The translations under genes were made by a program, and so were the position numbers. DNA of 64,000 nt from Arthrinium phaeospermum (Eukaryota > Ascomycota > Sordariomycetes > Amphisphaeriales > Apiosporaceae). Every line of letters starts with the position of its first letter. Within the stretch, counting starts at the first letter, position 1. Below, in pieces: positions 21,226-32,896 of the stretch. Location: contig QYRS01000009.1 of assembly GCA_006503535.1 (NCBI GenBank), positions 1,364,001-1,428,000 of the forward strand, read 5' to 3'. A model generated the notes under the pieces. That model saw nothing but the letters and a program-made list of their open reading frames with translations, was not told the origin of the DNA and searched no databases.

Positions 21226-22643
21226 AACTAGGGACCAGCAACTTCTGAGAACCAGTGAACGTCGATGGGAGTATGTACGATCAACGCGGAGGGGCTAATC
21301 ATATTGGCTTCTACGCGGCGTGGCGGCAGATAGGGCGGCCTGTTCCAAGAAATGCTGGAGTGGTGATAGTCTCCTCTCTGAGCCGGGCCCCTCAATTGCC
21401 ACCCGCGCTTGGCCAACGCGGTCTCGATGAACCAAAATGATTCCCGGCTTGGCCCAGATCAAAGGGATATGGGAAACTTCCATGGACTGGGTAATGACGA
21501 TCACGTTGACGCGATCTCAAGACTAATGGGAAAGTGCGCAATGCGCACCCCGCGGGCGCAGAAGCTAACTGGAAAATTCCGACACCACCTAATTAGCGCC
21601 TGTAGCAGTGACTACCCAATGTGACCGCTATTTTCCCAGCGCATGCAAATTGTTGATGACTTCTACCTCTCAAGTGTTCGATGCAGCAGGAAAGCAGAGT
21701 GCTGGCTATTGCGTACCAATACTCCAACAAGCCCAAATGTTTCCCTGGAATGGAGGCCAATATCCAGATCTATTAATATCTCAAAGCAAACATAACAGGG
21801 CTGATACGAATTGGGGAGACTAATTTATGCGGCTTACTTCAGCTCGACCCATTGGGAAGCGGCACTCAGGGTTCTGGGCGGGGGTTCTGGATAGCTCGGC
21901 TTAGGTCCAGCCACGAGCGCCGTCAGACGGCTCGCTCCTTTAGTTGGTTTTGTCCCGCCAGGCTTAGTTGGTTGTGCCCGACCGACGTCTTTTGCAAACT
22001 TCAACCCCGTGACAAGAAAACGTTTGAACTCTCTTCGAAGGTCTGGAAGCACGTCAATCCCATCATTGAGGCTTCCTAGATCTGCTTTACTGTGTCAGAG
22101 TTGCTCTGCATTACACCGCCTCTCCATTTCATTTTTAAAGTGCTGAACGATGGTTGACGAATGGTCGAAGGGGGCGTAGCCCGTTTGCATCAGGCTGAGG
22201 CCACAAAACCCAGGCAGGCAATCATCAACGGTACCACTCACCTGGGTTGGTTTCACTTAATGGTATCAACCCCTGCATAAGGCGGCCATCCATCGTCTTC
22301 GCTGACGCTGCTGTGCGCTGCTGTGCCGCCGGGGGACCTTGGGGCTGAAGGAAATGTCACCCAACCATGCTTCACGTTGGCGCAGAGGAGCGGGTCTCGT
22401 GGTTGGGTTGCACAGCGCTAGCCCACAGCCTGCCTGGGGGCCACGAATCTCGAAGTTCTAACGATGGGGGGTTTTGTTTTTGGACAGCCGCACTTGGAAC
22501 ACATATAATACCAACAGACTATGGCCGGCGTCTCTCTTTCCTCGCACTATATGTATTGTTTTCGTCTTTGTTCTCTGTTTTCGAGTATTGTCGTTGTTTC
22601 GATTTTCTTGAGGCCGTGTCGTGGCTCATAGTAGGGACCGTCG
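21226..22643. other. Intergenic, upstream of STAND gene
   Basis: About 1.4 kb without a supported gene. An imperfect direct repeat (ttagttggtt...tgcccg-type) occurs at about 21940-21985. The end is T-rich, with runs of ttttcgtctttg before the start codon. Confidence 0.45.
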
Positions 22644-25600
22644 TTGTTTATTCCCCGCCTCGTAATGCCGCCGCCCCCGCCCTACACGCCGTTGGCCACG
22701 GCCATGGCTGCCGGCAATGCCAAGAACAGCAATGCGATCCTCAGTCCAACTGGGCCCGAGGCACAGCGCGCAGCAACGCAGCAGGACATTGATGCCATTT
22801 GGGCCCAGTTGGAGCTCCGGGTGAAGCAGCTCGCGAAGCGGCAACAGGGGGACGAGAAGCTGAAGAAGCTCAACATTGATGATGTTCTGGGCTATGTCGA
22901 CTCCATCCAGCAATCCGAGAAGGACAAGGAGGCGAAATTTGGCTGGTTCAAAAAGGCCGTCGGCAACACGTTGAAGTGCATTCAAACCGTGGGCGGCATC
23001 GTATCTAGTGGTGTGTCCGAGGTAAGTTGCTCCTGATCAGGTCTGGCTGATGTTGGTCCCCTGCAGCGGGCCTTCTGTAAACAAAGATACATATACGTTT
23101 CAGCGACGATCGACTTGCTAAGCAACTTATTATAGGTCTTCGCTCCTGCAGACATGTGCTTTAATGCGCTCACTTTCGTGATTGCCGCGTAAGTCACCCT
23201 TCGTGTTGTTGCTATGGTGCATGCTGATCATCTAAATTCGTTACAGCTGGCAAGGGTACGAAGGCATGTTCGAGAACCTTGGAGAGTTGCTCGAAAGGTG
23301 CAGCCATTTTCTCGAGCGACTGGCGTATTACGATGGAACCATGGACATCAGGCTCACCCGATTGGCCTGCCAAAACTTACAGCTCTTTGTTGAGATCTGC
23401 GACCACAGCATTCGCTTGACGAAGAAACGCAACAAATTCGGAGCGTTCATGAAGAGGCTATTCCTCAATGACGACAACATATCGGGGCTGCTGGGCATGA
23501 TGGACAAGCTCAACAGCAACGAGAATCTACTAGTCGGCGCGCAGACATACAAGATTGTCAGCGATAGCGCTGGCGACATCAAGCTGATTCTCGAGAACCA
23601 GAAGGAACAGAAGAAAGAAGACGACGTGAAGAAGTGGCGCAAGTCTATTGCCAAAGTCTTGGGATTCCCCAACTCCGCATTGGGATCCGATGGGGAACCG
23701 TATCCCACATGGCAAAGAACGTTTGATGCTCGCAAGGACAAGCTGATCGAGGGCACTGGAACATGGATTCTCAAGCAGCCAGACTTCGTTGAATGGACGA
23801 AGCCTGGACAGTCAACGAATCCGTTCCTCGTCATCGAAGGTTCCCAGAACTCGGGGAAGACCTCGCTCTTAGCTAACGCGCTGAGGCTGTTTCGCCAAGG
23901 CGAGCGTGGCAGCACGAGTAGCCGCACAGTCACCGCATTCTTCTTTGCTGATGCCGATAAGAGAAAGCCCCAAGAGGATGATAACGACGAGCTTCTGGAT
24001 ATCATCACCCGGACTATACTGTGGCAGGTCGCCACAGCCTTCGAGGCCATGACAAAGTCCATGGCTCAGATTGCCGAGAGGTCTCCGGACTCATTTAACA
24101 CTATCGATCGCTGGCAACAACTTTTCATCAACAACAAAGAACGCATAAATAACGACACATCGTTCTTCTTCTTCATTGACGCCGGACGATCGGATGTGGA
24201 AATACTGCTCCCGCTCTTAGAGAAACTTGGCTCTATTTCAGACGGGAAACGTGTCCAGGTCATGTTGTCTGCAACGCCCCAAACAACCTCAGACTCGCTC
24301 CGTGAGAAGCTGGGGACGAACATCGGCATCGTGCCCATAAGCCAATGCAATGCCAGAGATGTCGACCTGTACATCAAGAAACGCATGGATGAGATGCCGA
24401 TTCTGAGAGATGAAACAAGGGCGGGCATTTCCGAGTGGCGCAAGAGGATCTTCGAAACCTTACGAGACAAATGCGAGGGTGACTATTTCAAGCTCGATAG
24501 CAACTTGAAGGACCTCGAAAAGGTTGATCTGGTTGATGATATCTACGATGTCCTCGAAAATGCTGGCAAGAGCAAGGCCGCCCAGATTGACTCGGCTTTG
24601 CGCAGTCTAAACAACATCCGAACACCGAAGGAGATTGACGAGATCAACGAGATCATCTTATGGGTCAATGATGGGCGCAGGTGGCTTTCCGTTGACGCTT
24701 TGGAATCAATCGTGGCCATTAAGCATCGTCGAACTGCAGCGCATCTTCACGCAAACGTTCGTCCGGCCCCATTGACCCACGGTAGCCGGCGAAAGACCGG
24801 GCAAGAGGACGTCGCAGAGAAAGTGGTGGCAGTGGAGGAAAAGCCAGCAACGACAACACTCTCAAGCAACCTGACGGTGTCACTGCTCCCCTTCGAACGG
24901 AAACTCACCGACAAATACGACCCCCTCTTCACGATCACCGACTCCAAAAAGGTCAACTGGAGGTCCGAAGAGGTCAAACAACGCATTCCTCACAAGGCAG
25001 GATCCATCGCCAGCTTGGTGACCGGCCATTCCGGACCGGCTGCTGAGGGAAGACCCCAGGTTGTTCAAGAAACTGAAATCGACATTGTCAAACATTTCCT
25101 GAAGAATGTATGCCCTCAGGATCTCTATACCCGGTTTGACTTTGAGCAATTCTTCAACGGGAAGCTTGGTGCAGGGCAAAAGCAGTATATCTGCCTCGAC
25201 CCGGAGAATGCCCATATTCGAATCGTCATTACGTGCTTGCTCATACTCACAGATGAGGGTTACAAGAATGACAGGCAACTACGAGATTACGCTTCCTTCT
25301 GGCTGCTAGACCATCTCATTGCTGTTGATCTTTCCGCTGCAGAACGAGGTCTTAAAGTCCAGGTTGGCCCACTCCTCGTCAAACTCCTTACGGAAGAATG
25401 CGGAATTGATGCCTTGTTCTGGCCCAATTTTGTTAGTGTGTCATTTAAGACATGGTGCGAGGATGAAGGCGCCAACCTCCAGGAAGCCCGGGGTGAATGG
25501 GTTTACTCTACAGAGGGAGTGGAGCAAGTCGCTCTATGGCTCAAAGATTCGATGGTGGTCCAGGATGTCCGTGACGAGGTTGGAGAGGCTTTCATAAAAG

Positions 25601-27916
25601 CTGTCAAAGACCCTAAGATAAACCCTCATAAAGCGGTTTTGGGACGAGCCGCCCAAGAGATGGCTCGTCACATGTTTTGCCGGGCTGGTTTCACGAAACA
25701 GCAGTTCTTGTCTGCAGCGTGTTTCATACGTGGCTATCTTGATCGGGTAAGTGTCGCACTCATGACATCAATAATATTAGGGATCAACTGACACCCGAGC
25801 ACAGCTTGACAAAAAAAAGGCCAAACGAATGTACGACAAATCAGAGCCCTACATTGGGACCAAAAGGGGCTTGAATCAGTATGAGAAGCCAACCTTCACC
25901 ATCGAAGAGCTCAAACAAATTGAAGACTGGGCATCTTCGGTGTTGGAGGGTGCCAAAGCCACGCCGGAGCAAGAGTCTCAATGGGAGATACACTGCGCTT
26001 TGGCGGCGTTCCAGCTCTGCCGGGACGATAAAGGCGAGCCCGCAAAAGGCGCCAGAGAGGTTTTCCAGAGCCGTGCAAAGAAAGCCTTGGACCTCGATCC
26101 CCGGAACTGGCACGCGTGTCACTTCTACTCGATACAGTCCAAGATGGGCAACGAAGAGGCAATCGAGCTGCTCAGTAAGGCGAAGTGCGAGATTGACGAG
26201 AAGCGTCGAAAGGAGGCCGATTGGGACGAAAACTCGGCGAACCCAGCTCTTCTGGCGCGCATCACGCTGGAGCTGGGAAACCGACAATGGAGCCTGGGGA
26301 CCGATCTCAAGTCTGCCGCAGAGACCCATCGGGAGAGTCTGGGGATCAATTACGTCCATTACCGGGAGTACGTCCCTCTTCTGGAGCGCTACCTAGAAAA
26401 GAAGGAGTGGCATGAGTTCATCGCTTTCATCGAGGCCATCAACACTAACCTTGGCAACAACAAAAAATGGGCGGCCTATCTCGAAGACCTGGTTCACGAG
26501 TTTCTCGGTAGCCACAAGGTCCAGGAGTCGCAGATCCTTGCCCGGGCAGCCAATGCTGCAGAGCGCTGGGATGTTGTCGAGACCCTCTTTGATTCAGCGA
26601 TCCAACTTGCTGTGGGAAAGAAGCGCCACGATTTGTTGTTCTATCTGCGTAATGGTTTCGCAAAGACTCTTACTGCCGCGGCGGATGACTCCTACAGTGC
26701 TCAGGCTGTTACAGTCCAAAAGCAAGCTCTCGAGGGCCTTCATGAGCACCCGAGCGAACAAGTATCCCCTTATGCCGTGGAGGATATGAAGAACAGCTTG
26801 GCCCAGGGATATCTCGAGATAGCATTTGCGCCGGATGTACCTGCTGAGAAAGTTCAGTCCTACGGTCCCATTATCGAAAAGCTGGTTCCGGCATCGGACG
26901 AAAAGGCGGATGTCTGGATTTCTATTGACCGTACGTGCTGCCTGATTCGCTTCCACCACAAGCAGAAGTCGGAAAGCAAAGCGGCCGACGAGTGGAGACG
27001 CAAGATTGTGCGCGCCGGCCTGGAACTCCTCTCGGACGGCGACTTTGACAACGACGACATGGCCTACTGGGTTCTGGCTCGCTTGTTCGCTACTATGGGA
27101 GATGAGGAGAATTCCAAGATTGTCTGGAGGCTGCGCAACATGTTCCAATTCGAGGCGCAGAAGCGATGGGACAACTGGCTCGCCTCGCAACCTAGCGACA
27201 TCCGGTCCGAAGCCATGAAGAGGAATAGCGCGACTCTGAGCCGGACCATATCCGAGGTCGCCTTCGAGCCGATGGACGCGAGCACGAACAGCTCGATGCT
27301 CATCGACACGCAAGCGCCAGTCTCCTCGCTCCTCTCGATGGTCAGTGAAGAGCCTGTCCCGAACATGGGCGAGGACGATACTGCCTCCAACGGCTCCTCG
27401 ACGCAAGACAGCGACGCGGAACCGCCGAGTGAGACGGCAGGATCGAAGGCGTCTTCTTCGCCGTCGTCGTCGACTTCCTCCGTCCTGGCCAACGCGCCCA
27501 TGGAGCCGACCTCGATGGTCTGCTGCGCCGGCTGCGGCACCCCGTGGACCATTGTCGGCGTGGACATGTACGAGTGCGCCGACTGCGTGGGGACGCAGCA
27601 GCTGTGCCAGGGCTGCCACGACCGTCTGAAGCTGGGCGAGCTCCGCGACCGCGTCAGTCTCAAGTGCCGGCCCGGCCATGAGCACATGAAGATCCCCGCG
27701 TGGGACCCGGCCGTGGCGTTGGCGGAGGAGATGGCGGCGGCCGCGGAGAAGGAGGGAGATGGGGCGGCTGCTACCGTGCCGCCTAAGAATAGCGTCCCGC
27801 TGCCGCAGAAGGACGCGGAGGGGAAGACGGTTTGGCTTTCGATTGATGAGTGGAAGGCGAAGCTGAGGGAGCTGTATTTGGATGGGACGGGTAAGGTCAG
27901 CGAGGCGGCGGCTTGA
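22644..27916 (+). CDS. Large STAND (NLR-like) protein with Goodbye-type N-terminus and Cys-rich C-terminus
   Basis: Four exons (22644-23021, 23136-23188, 23247-25746, 25805-27916) join in phase, giving about 1,680 residues; a second in-frame ATG at 22665 would shorten it by seven. Residues about 20-230 match the fungal Goodbye-type STAND N-terminus (FNALTFVIAAWQGYEGMFENL, then LERCSHFLERLAYY). The P-loop IEGSQNSGKTSL lies near 339-350, and FFFFIDAG near 450 is a Walker B-like strand. A helical region follows, then from about 980 an alpha-helical, TPR-like part. A Ser-rich linker leads to a cysteine/histidine cluster near 1550-1605 (CCAGCGTPW, ECADC, LCQGCHDR, GHEH) that looks like a ZZ-type zinc finger. 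Such proteins are intracellular sensors, several controlling incompatibility. The ligand is unknown. Confidence 0.85.
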
Positions 27917-29568
27917 GGAAAATTGTTGAGAAAGGGTTTGATGGGTTGGGAATGATGTGATGATGAATGGGATATGGTGTTTAGCGGTATATATTTCTGA
28001 GAGACAATGAGAGGAATTGGATATGATTGTGTTAAGTTAAGGTCGATGCAGCTCCGTCCCAAGTAGTGTTGTGGGTTCTCTTCCCTCCTTTGGTAGATGA
28101 GCCTCTATTTACATCTATTTACTATATCCATCCTCGCATAGTTTCATGCACTTCGCGTCTTTTTCTGTTTAATATAGAGAAGCCTACATAAGCTAAAAGA
28201 ACATCATTTGTTTTGGGTGGCACGCCGCCAGACTGCCTCACCTGTCGCCCATCCAATCACGTAAATGTGACAAAACAAGCCAGTCGATTGAAGCGAGGTG
28301 TTGGATGCATTACCTCTTTCTTATTGCAGTTAACCCCGTGGATTGCCTCGTCAGCTCGGTGAATCGTACGGATCATAGGGGCACAGGCATTCAACGAAGA
28401 AGGCTTGGTCAAATTTCGAATCCTTCATTGTCCAGTATTTGATTCCTGTAGAGGGGTAATGTCAGCGTGTCTAACGTGCCGAAGTAGCGCCCAAAAGCCA
28501 CCAACGAACTGCCCGCGACACACCCGTTTGGCCAGGCGCTGCGGGGTGGTGGTCACACGCGCTTGGGCGACTTGTGCCGTTCCGGCCGCACTGCAGATTC
28601 AGGCACCCGGAGAATCCTGCCAGGAACAATGTGACACACCCCTTTCATTTACAATTCGCTCGTGGGGGAAGCTACAGTCGCTCGTGATAATATGCCAGTT
28701 TTTGATAATCGTTAAGGCCCCATTTTAGTCATCTTTCTACTCGCCATACGACATGGCAGAAGGTTTAAGGCTCGCCCTGGATTTATCACGACCGGTAAAC
28801 CAGGGCAATTTCGGCATCGCAGATCGCCCCCAAATTACACCACCACATTGTTTAGACTTGCAGGTAGTATGTTGGTTGCATACCCTTAGCGTCAAATACA
28901 GGAATAATGTCAAATTAATCCGCGGTGGAATCGATGTAGAGCTGTCGCTCCAGAGTCGCTCGTGGGAATGACTGCCCAGGGGCGATTGGTTCACGACCAG
29001 GATACCCGTACTCTGCCAAGACTTGAGGGATCGCACCTTTTCAGGCTCATACCATTCTGGGAACAGTTTCGGACCCCATGGTTGCCATACGAGTCCATAC
29101 TGGGTAACAGGCGGTGGGAATGCCCAAACCATGCTACTACATTCATAAAATTACAGCTGCCTGCGCCCAGCTCTTGCATAGTATTGAAGCATCGCGACCG
29201 GGCTGTTGGGGGACAATTGTACTGTCGCTTCGACTGCTGCGCCGCCCAGCATTGAAGACAGTGTGATGCCCCCTCCCCCGATACGCTCGACTGTTCCTTC
29301 GAGACTTCTCCGAAACAGTATGGCCGGTACACGGGAGTCGTTTTCCCCCTTCCCATCCTCATCATTTGGCTGGCTAAGAAGAAAGAGGAAAGGGCGACAG
29401 CCTCTCGCGAGAAAGGAAAGCAAGGTCCCGAGTTCCGATACAGTCGAATCTCTGTGATTGCCATTTTCTCAGTTTGGGTTTGTTCTCTCATTTGGCTTCT
29501 TTATCTCGGTCTTTTCTTCATGTGCTTTGGAAGCTACGCAACATAAACCCCCTAGCATATCGTCCACG
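27917..29568. other. Gene-free stretch
   Basis: It begins with the STAND 3' UTR. The rest holds only short unsupported frames. The region just before 29569 is T-rich leader; an in-frame upstream ATG at 29458 would add 37 residues but reads as leader. Confidence 0.45.
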
Positions 29569-30618
29569 ATGTCCGGAAACGATGCCCCTGAGGCGGTCGA
29601 ACACACGGCGAACTATCCTGAGGTGGTCTGGAGCCATCGCCTGGGCCCGAAGTCCTACGTCTCGACCCCCAGCCTTCAGCAACAGTCCAGTCAACAGTAT
29701 AAGCAGGGCTTTCAAGGGTCGCAGACATCCTCACCGTACGGGGGGTACGCGGTGGCAAACAGCAACGCTTTCGGCGGTGGCGTAAACGGGAATGGCGTGG
29801 AGTCGAAGAAGCGAGATAGGACTATTTGCGGCATCTCAAGGGGGGTCTTTATCGCGTTGGCGATCATGACGGTTGTGATTATCGCCGCTGCGATCGGAGG
29901 GGCCGTCGGTGGGAGTATGGCCGTAAAGTATGCTGCTCCTTTGATATTTCTCATCGAACAAGGCTTTCGTCCCTTGGTTGGAGCGATTCACGCTGACTGT
30001 TGCTGACCTGTCTCGCAGGAGCGCATATGAAGATGGCGCCAAAGGGGCGTCTGATAAGGGACCAGCTCCCGATGCGTCTTCCTCGCCGACGGTTACGGCG
30101 GCAGCAACTATATCGGCGACCGGCACTTCCAGTTCAGGTGCCAGCACGGCCACCTCTACGGCGGAAGGCTTTTATGTGCCGCCGACGGAAGGGGTACAGC
30201 TGGCGCTCGATTGTCCCAGGCTGAACGGTGATAAGGTAGCCATTAGGTACAGGGACGACTACGAGGCCAGCTTCACCCTGGCCTGTGGTGCGGACAAGAT
30301 TGGTCGCGACTTCGACCTTTTCGGCGCCACCGTTTATACGTACACCGACTGCATGCGGCTGTGCGTGAGCTACAACATCGAGAGGCACACCACGGATTGT
30401 CAGGGGGTTTCCTTTGCTGCCGGTGAGTCTCGTGTCCGCCAACGACTGTCGAGGCCGGGCCCCGTTAATTTATACGTCGGGTTTCATGCTGATTCGGAAA
30501 ATTCATAGATCTGTCCGACGTCGTCAAAGTGGTGTACGCCAATTGCATCCTCAAGAACTCAACATCAAACATGTCCCCAGCGTCGAACCGCTATCTGTTC
30601 GCATCACTGAACTCTTAG
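29569..30618 (+). CDS. Single-pass membrane protein with apple/PAN-like cysteine domain
   Basis: Three exons (29569-29927, 30019-30422, 30509-30618) give about 290 residues. The N-terminus holds the PEVVW motif typical of a common fungal surface-protein family, then a Gln/Ser/Gly-rich cytosolic part. The helix is preceded by ICGISRG and reads VFIALAIMTVVIIAAAIGGAVGG (about 93-115). A Ser/Thr-rich stalk follows. The outer domain has spaced cysteines (DCPRL, FTLACGADKIG, TDCMRLCVSYN, TTDCQGVSF, YANCILKNST), the pattern of fungal apple/PAN-like domains. The likely topology is type II with the cysteine domain outside. The function is unknown; carbohydrate or protein binding at the wall is inference. 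Confidence 0.75.
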
Positions 30619-31489
30619 AGCGTCCCGTCTACTTGATGGCGACGAGGGGAAAGCGACGACGACGACGACGACGGACTGATCTGAGCCAAGACGGGCTCAA
30701 TTCCACACATGCAGTATCTACTCTGTCTTCTCCTATCTTTTGCATTCGATAATGCTTCCAAAGTTCACATATACTATGAAATGATACCATCCTTTGAGCG
30801 AAAAATGTATTATACAGTAAACCTTGGAACATTTTAATGTCCATGCTTGCACAATACCCACGAGCAATGGAACATGCACTTGTTTGGCTAGATCTTGAAC
30901 ATTTGATTGGCAGACAATGCGCAGCGGGCAGCGATGGTGGTGCTTGCCTCCTGTTTTACCGCAGACACGGAACGCAGTTACCGAGCAGATGCAATTGCGC
31001 AATGCCATATAAGAACTGGCCATGCTTTCGCCATATTCAAGCTCTCTGTCGGCAAGCAAGACCCAGATTCAGAGGTCACACGTGCCCCTGCTGCAGTCTG
31101 CGCCTTCTTCGAACTGCTAAACTAGATTCATAAGTGAAGTAGATGAAGTGCACATTCCTCTCAGAGGGAAGGGGCATTGGCTGCGCTGACTCGATCTGTG
31201 CAGGCTGTTGTAGTCATCCATGACAGGAGAAACTCTTCAACCATCTTCCAACTGCCTCTCATCGATCTCCTCGGACTCAATCTCCCCAGATACACAAACA
31301 CCCACTCCCTCTCCATCCGTCATCTCACTCACTTCATCTCTGCTACGTGTGTCCACTCACATCTATCCTCTCTTTTGAGCCCAACGGAATACCATTCCCA
31401 GAGACAATAGACACCAGCAGCCAGTGCCGCCACACACACAAACACACGCCAACCACTCACGCCGCCGCTGCATTCGTACAACAGTCACG
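30619..31489. other. Gene-free stretch
   Basis: An (ACG)n-like microsatellite lies at about 30655-30675. Otherwise only short unsupported frames. The last 250 bases are C-rich (CTCACTC, ACACACAA), as in fungal 5' leaders. Confidence 0.5.
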
Positions 31490-32264
31490 ATGGCCCAGGG
31501 ATCTCTTCTAAGCCTTTTCCTCTTCGCCTTGATGGCTGTCCTGGCTCGCGGTAACATGGACATTTGGTCCTCTGCGTGCTACCCAGGTGCTGCCATCCAG
31601 AACAACAAACTGACGGCGTACTGTCAGACGCCTCCCATGGGTCCTCCGTGGATTTGCAGTATTCTGGACCTGAACAAATGCTACGCATATGACACGGAAG
31701 AAGGCATCATCTACGCCGAGAGCGAGTAAGGCCTTTCCCCCAACCACGACTACCTCACTCCACCTCTTTCCCCTTACACACTCGTTGCTCAAACTCTACT
31801 TCGATGTGTAATGAATAAAAAAACTGACCATGCCTCCCTCGAACCGCAGTGGCAATTTCGGCGAACAATGTTCCGGTTGCGGTCTTGAGGCTGATGGCCA
31901 CAGCATGACTTGCTATTGCAAGAGCGGCGCCGGACCGGGCCGCGACGGCAAAGGCATCGATACCAGTGAGTTTTGCCACCGTCACCATCCGTTCCCTTGG
32001 TTCTTCACAGTACATCTATATGGCCACTTAAGCAGTCCGACTTCTTTCAGCACCCTCCCGGCTTGCATGAGCCGATCGCTGACTGAAATGGTGCTTCGTC
32101 TCTCGACAGACAGGGATATCTTCGTCTTCAATGGCTACCTACAATGCTTTGAACATTGGGCCGAGAAGTGCCCCGGCGGCGGCTCGGAAGACGCAGGCCC
32201 TCCCAACATCAGCATGATTGCCCATGCCGAAGGTGCTAACATGTCACTACCACTTGCTAGTTAG
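31490..32264 (+). CDS. Secreted cyanovirin-N-homology (CVNH) protein
   Basis: Three exons (31490-31725, 31850-31965, 32110-32264) join in phase, giving about 168 residues. A signal peptide (SLLSLFLFALMAVLARG) is followed by two pseudo-repeats, as in CVNH lectins. The first is SACYPGAAIQNNKLTAYC...ICSILDLNKCYAY. The second is GNFGEQCSGCGLEADGHSMTCYCKSG...IDT..IFVFNGYLQCF. CVNH proteins bind mannose-type glycans or serve in defence; several fungi secrete them. The second repeat has lost the usual LDLNxC wording, and a ~40-residue tail follows the domain. The exon-3 acceptor was chosen because the AG four bases downstream breaks the frame. Confidence 0.75.
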
Positions 32265-32896
32265 CGGCCTGGGTTGGACACGAAATGGTGGAGGCTCTGA
32301 CACGTTGTGGATGACGAGGGCGTGTTTATCGACATTACTGATGGGGCAATGGCGGACCGTACGGGTTTTTGGGCGTTCCGATGCATAGAACTATGGTCTT
32401 TCGACTTAACAAACAGTCAATAGGTATCTTGTGCTGAGGGTACATGGTCCCAGTTATATCTTGAGAGAAACTAGATGAAGTAATATCAATCAAAACTTTG
32501 GAGTCATCAGACCCGTGCACTTACTAGTAATACTTCTATGCCTGCTTGATGCCCAGTAGGCGTTTGCTGGGCTGACGGAGTTACGATGGACAATGTGATA
32601 TCCCATTTGGGCCTTGGTGGTATTGACTCGGTCATGTTATGTGTCGCACTTTTTTTTTCTTTTCTTTATAAGTTTTTTTTTCTAGTTTGATAGCATTAAA
32701 TATCTTCTTGTACTATATATACACATGAACCGGCTTCAAGGTGCGTCCCTCTGGTCTGGACCACATGGAAAGCCCATGCTGCTTCTTGAACGCGAGACCA
32801 GAGAGCGTCACCACGGCCGCCAAGCCCAACGTATGCCATTCCTCATTACGTACGCCAGCTTTTCTTAACGACCTCATTCTTCACATCCGCGCCCGA
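32265..32896. other. Convergent intergenic region
   Basis: It contains the 3' ends of the CVNH gene and of the minus-strand membrane gene. T-rich tracts lie at about 32650-32685 and a TA-rich tract near 32715. No gene seen. Confidence 0.5.

Noticed and set aside
26594..28062. Long minus-strand frames opposite the STAND gene
   Set aside because: Antisense shadows of a well-supported, domain-bearing exon.
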